Source: a virus
Virus record (IMG/VR): IMGVR_UViG_3300009436_000127
Coordinates: 1 to 21,902 of that record
Length of the DNA: 21,902 nt
Reading direction: 5' to 3' (one strand)
The translations under genes and the position numbers were made by a program. Shown here in pieces: positions 20,967-21,902 of this stretch; position 1 is the first letter of the stretch, and the number at the start of each line of letters is the position of its first letter. The notes under the pieces were generated by a model. That model saw only the letters and a list, made by a program, of their open reading frames with translations. It was not told where the DNA came from and searched no databases.

Positions 20967-21902
20967 TTAGAAGAATACATCCTTCTGTACAAACCAGGTA
21001 TCTCCACCCTCTCGAATAGATTCTACCTCTTCTATTACGCCATCATCGAAAACTCCAAATGGTACAACATCGTCTTCGATCATTCTTTGTTGTTCTGCAT
21101 ACATCATACTCTTCATATCGATATCAGTCATTTCACCGAAGAAGGGAGTAGCTGCAAACCAACCGAACATAACTAGGTTCATCATTAAGTCATCATGATT
21201 TCCATCAGATGCTTCATATGAGGATCCTTTTGCCACAAACGTTGACATTTCTATGATAGTCTCTTGATCAACAACAGTAATCTGACTCTGTTCAACGAGA
21301 TCTTTAATATTTGAACAACCAATGCGCTTGACCTTTCGGGTCATGGTTACACCAATTGAATTAGCTTTAATCATAGATTCAACAAATACATTTTCATATT
21401 CTAAATCATAATATAAGCCATTACATACAACAGCACCTTGATCATTAGATTCAATGACTACATAAGCCTCGTTATATGTCTTAGCATACTTATATATGAT
21501 GTCTGGTAAAAGCAATGGTGAGATCATATTATCTCGGTATACTGCTACCTGCTGAAATGGTTTTGTTGTCACATCAATAATATTAAACGTTGAGTAGTCC
21601 ATGCCTCTACCCTTTGCCACGTCGACAAAGACCATATAGTCATGGTTTTCTTCTGGTTTAACATATACCTTTACATTATTCTGTGTAAAGACTGGATTCT
21701 GTGCTTGTAGACTTAATAAACAATCGCCAGATATCAGTGTGTTACCAGTGCCGTGGAAGGTATTACCAAATTCTTGGTTAAACTGTAGCTCTGACGTGTT
21801 AGCAATTGTTTGTTTTTTCCATGCATCGTCACGGCCGGGAACGTCCCACCAATCAACTCTGAATGGTTTAAATTCGTTTGTGCTCTGTACTGCACCTTCC
21901 CA
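20967..21902 (-). CDS. 17: Terminase large subunit gp17, 5' end beyond window
   Basis: The frame is open without a stop from the window edge (21902) to the stop at 20967, giving 311 residues of the C-terminal part; an ATG at 21635 is internal. The visible part includes the end of the ATPase-linker region (FRVDWWDVPGRDDAWKK, FNQEFGNTFHGTGNTLISGD) and the RNase H-fold nuclease. Its acidic residues appear in order: VFVDVAKG (partial residue 94), YVVIESND (151) and NHDDLM (237-238), equivalent to the T4 catalytic D/E/D set. gp17 pumps DNA into the prohead and cuts the concatemer. The N-terminal ATPase with its Walker motifs lies outside the window. Confidence 0.97.
   Translation of the reverse strand, partial: WEGAVQSTNEFKPFRVDWWDVPGRDDAWKKQTIANTSELQFNQEFGNTFHGTGNTLISGDCLLSLQAQNPVFTQNNVKVYVKPEENHDYMVFVDVAKGRGMDYSTFNIIDVTTKPFQQVAVYRDNMISPLLLPDIIYKYAKTYNEAYVVIESNDQGAVVCNGLYYDLEYENVFVESMIKANSIGVTMTRKVKRIGCSNIKDLVEQSQITVVDQETIIEMSTFVAKGSSYEASDGNHDDLMMNLVMFGWFAATPFFGEMTDIDMKSMMYAEQQRMIEDDVVPFGVFDDGVIEEVESIREGGDTWFVQKDVFF

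Noticed and set aside
2501-20985. Other TGTACA occurrences (for example near 2508, 4887, 8880, 13586, 15510 and 20976)
   Set aside because: None has TATAAT 17 bases downstream on either strand as far as I could read, so they are not promoters of the class.
1-21902. CRISPR arrays, insertion sequences, integrase or attachment sites
   Set aside because: No regularly spaced repeats, transposase motifs or recombinase genes were seen; the coding density is that of an ordinary lytic phage.

Overview
The window is an ungapped piece of a T4-like (Straboviridae/Kyanoviridae-type) myovirus genome. The evidence is the run of T4 core genes in canonical relatives' order, all on the minus strand: terminase gp17, sheath gp18, tube gp19, portal gp20, prohead core gp67/gp68 position, protease gp21, scaffold gp22, major capsid gp23, a gp19-fold tail protein, UvsY, UvsW, late sigma factor gp55, gp47, gp46 and sliding clamp gp45. 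The lack of intervening T4-type small ORFs and the presence of CobS/CobT-like genes and nucleotide-sugar genes resemble marine T4-like phages (cyanophage, pelagiphage and rhizobial phage groups). The host cannot be fixed from this window. Nothing suggests a prophage: no integrase or attachment site is visible.

Layout, in the direction of transcription (right to left). Positions 21902-12707 hold the packaging and virion module, read from late promoters with exact TATAAATA boxes before gp18, gp20, gp67 and the gp19-fold gene. A strong intrinsic terminator follows gp23. Positions 12706-10311 hold uvsY, uvsW and a small acidic-tailed gene, joined by TAATG stop/start overlaps and read from another TATAAATA box. 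Positions 10203-5265 hold gp55, a short UDP-sugar dehydrogenase, an NAD-dependent epimerase, gp47 and gp46 as one tightly packed operon. Positions 5236-1306 hold two early-type units: a CobT-like protein (HExxH plus VWA domain), then a 44-residue membrane peptide, a CobS-like AAA+ ATPase and a small DUF3310-like gene. Positions 1302-55 hold gp45, a small Ala/Glu-rich protein and a DsbA-like gene, followed by a tRNA-Pro gene cut by the window edge.

The genes form a coherent programme. An early promoter class, TGTACA-N17-TATAAT, precedes gp55, gp45, the CobS unit and the CobT unit. Their products include the late sigma factor and the clamp that would then fire the TATAAATA promoters of the virion and uvsY/uvsW units. 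In the best examples this early promoter has a direct repeat of about AACTGTG spaced exactly 20 bp, one copy running into the -35 box and the other just before the -10 box.

The most interesting items are: the tandem-repeat promoter class; one copy that fires on the opposite strand, antisense to the gene downstream of uvsW; another copy buried inside the epimerase gene ahead of gp47-gp46; the paired CobS/CobT-like units with near-identical promoter-leaders, a metalloprotease motif and an unlisted 44-residue membrane peptide; and a hairpin that would sit at the extreme 5' end of the portal mRNA.
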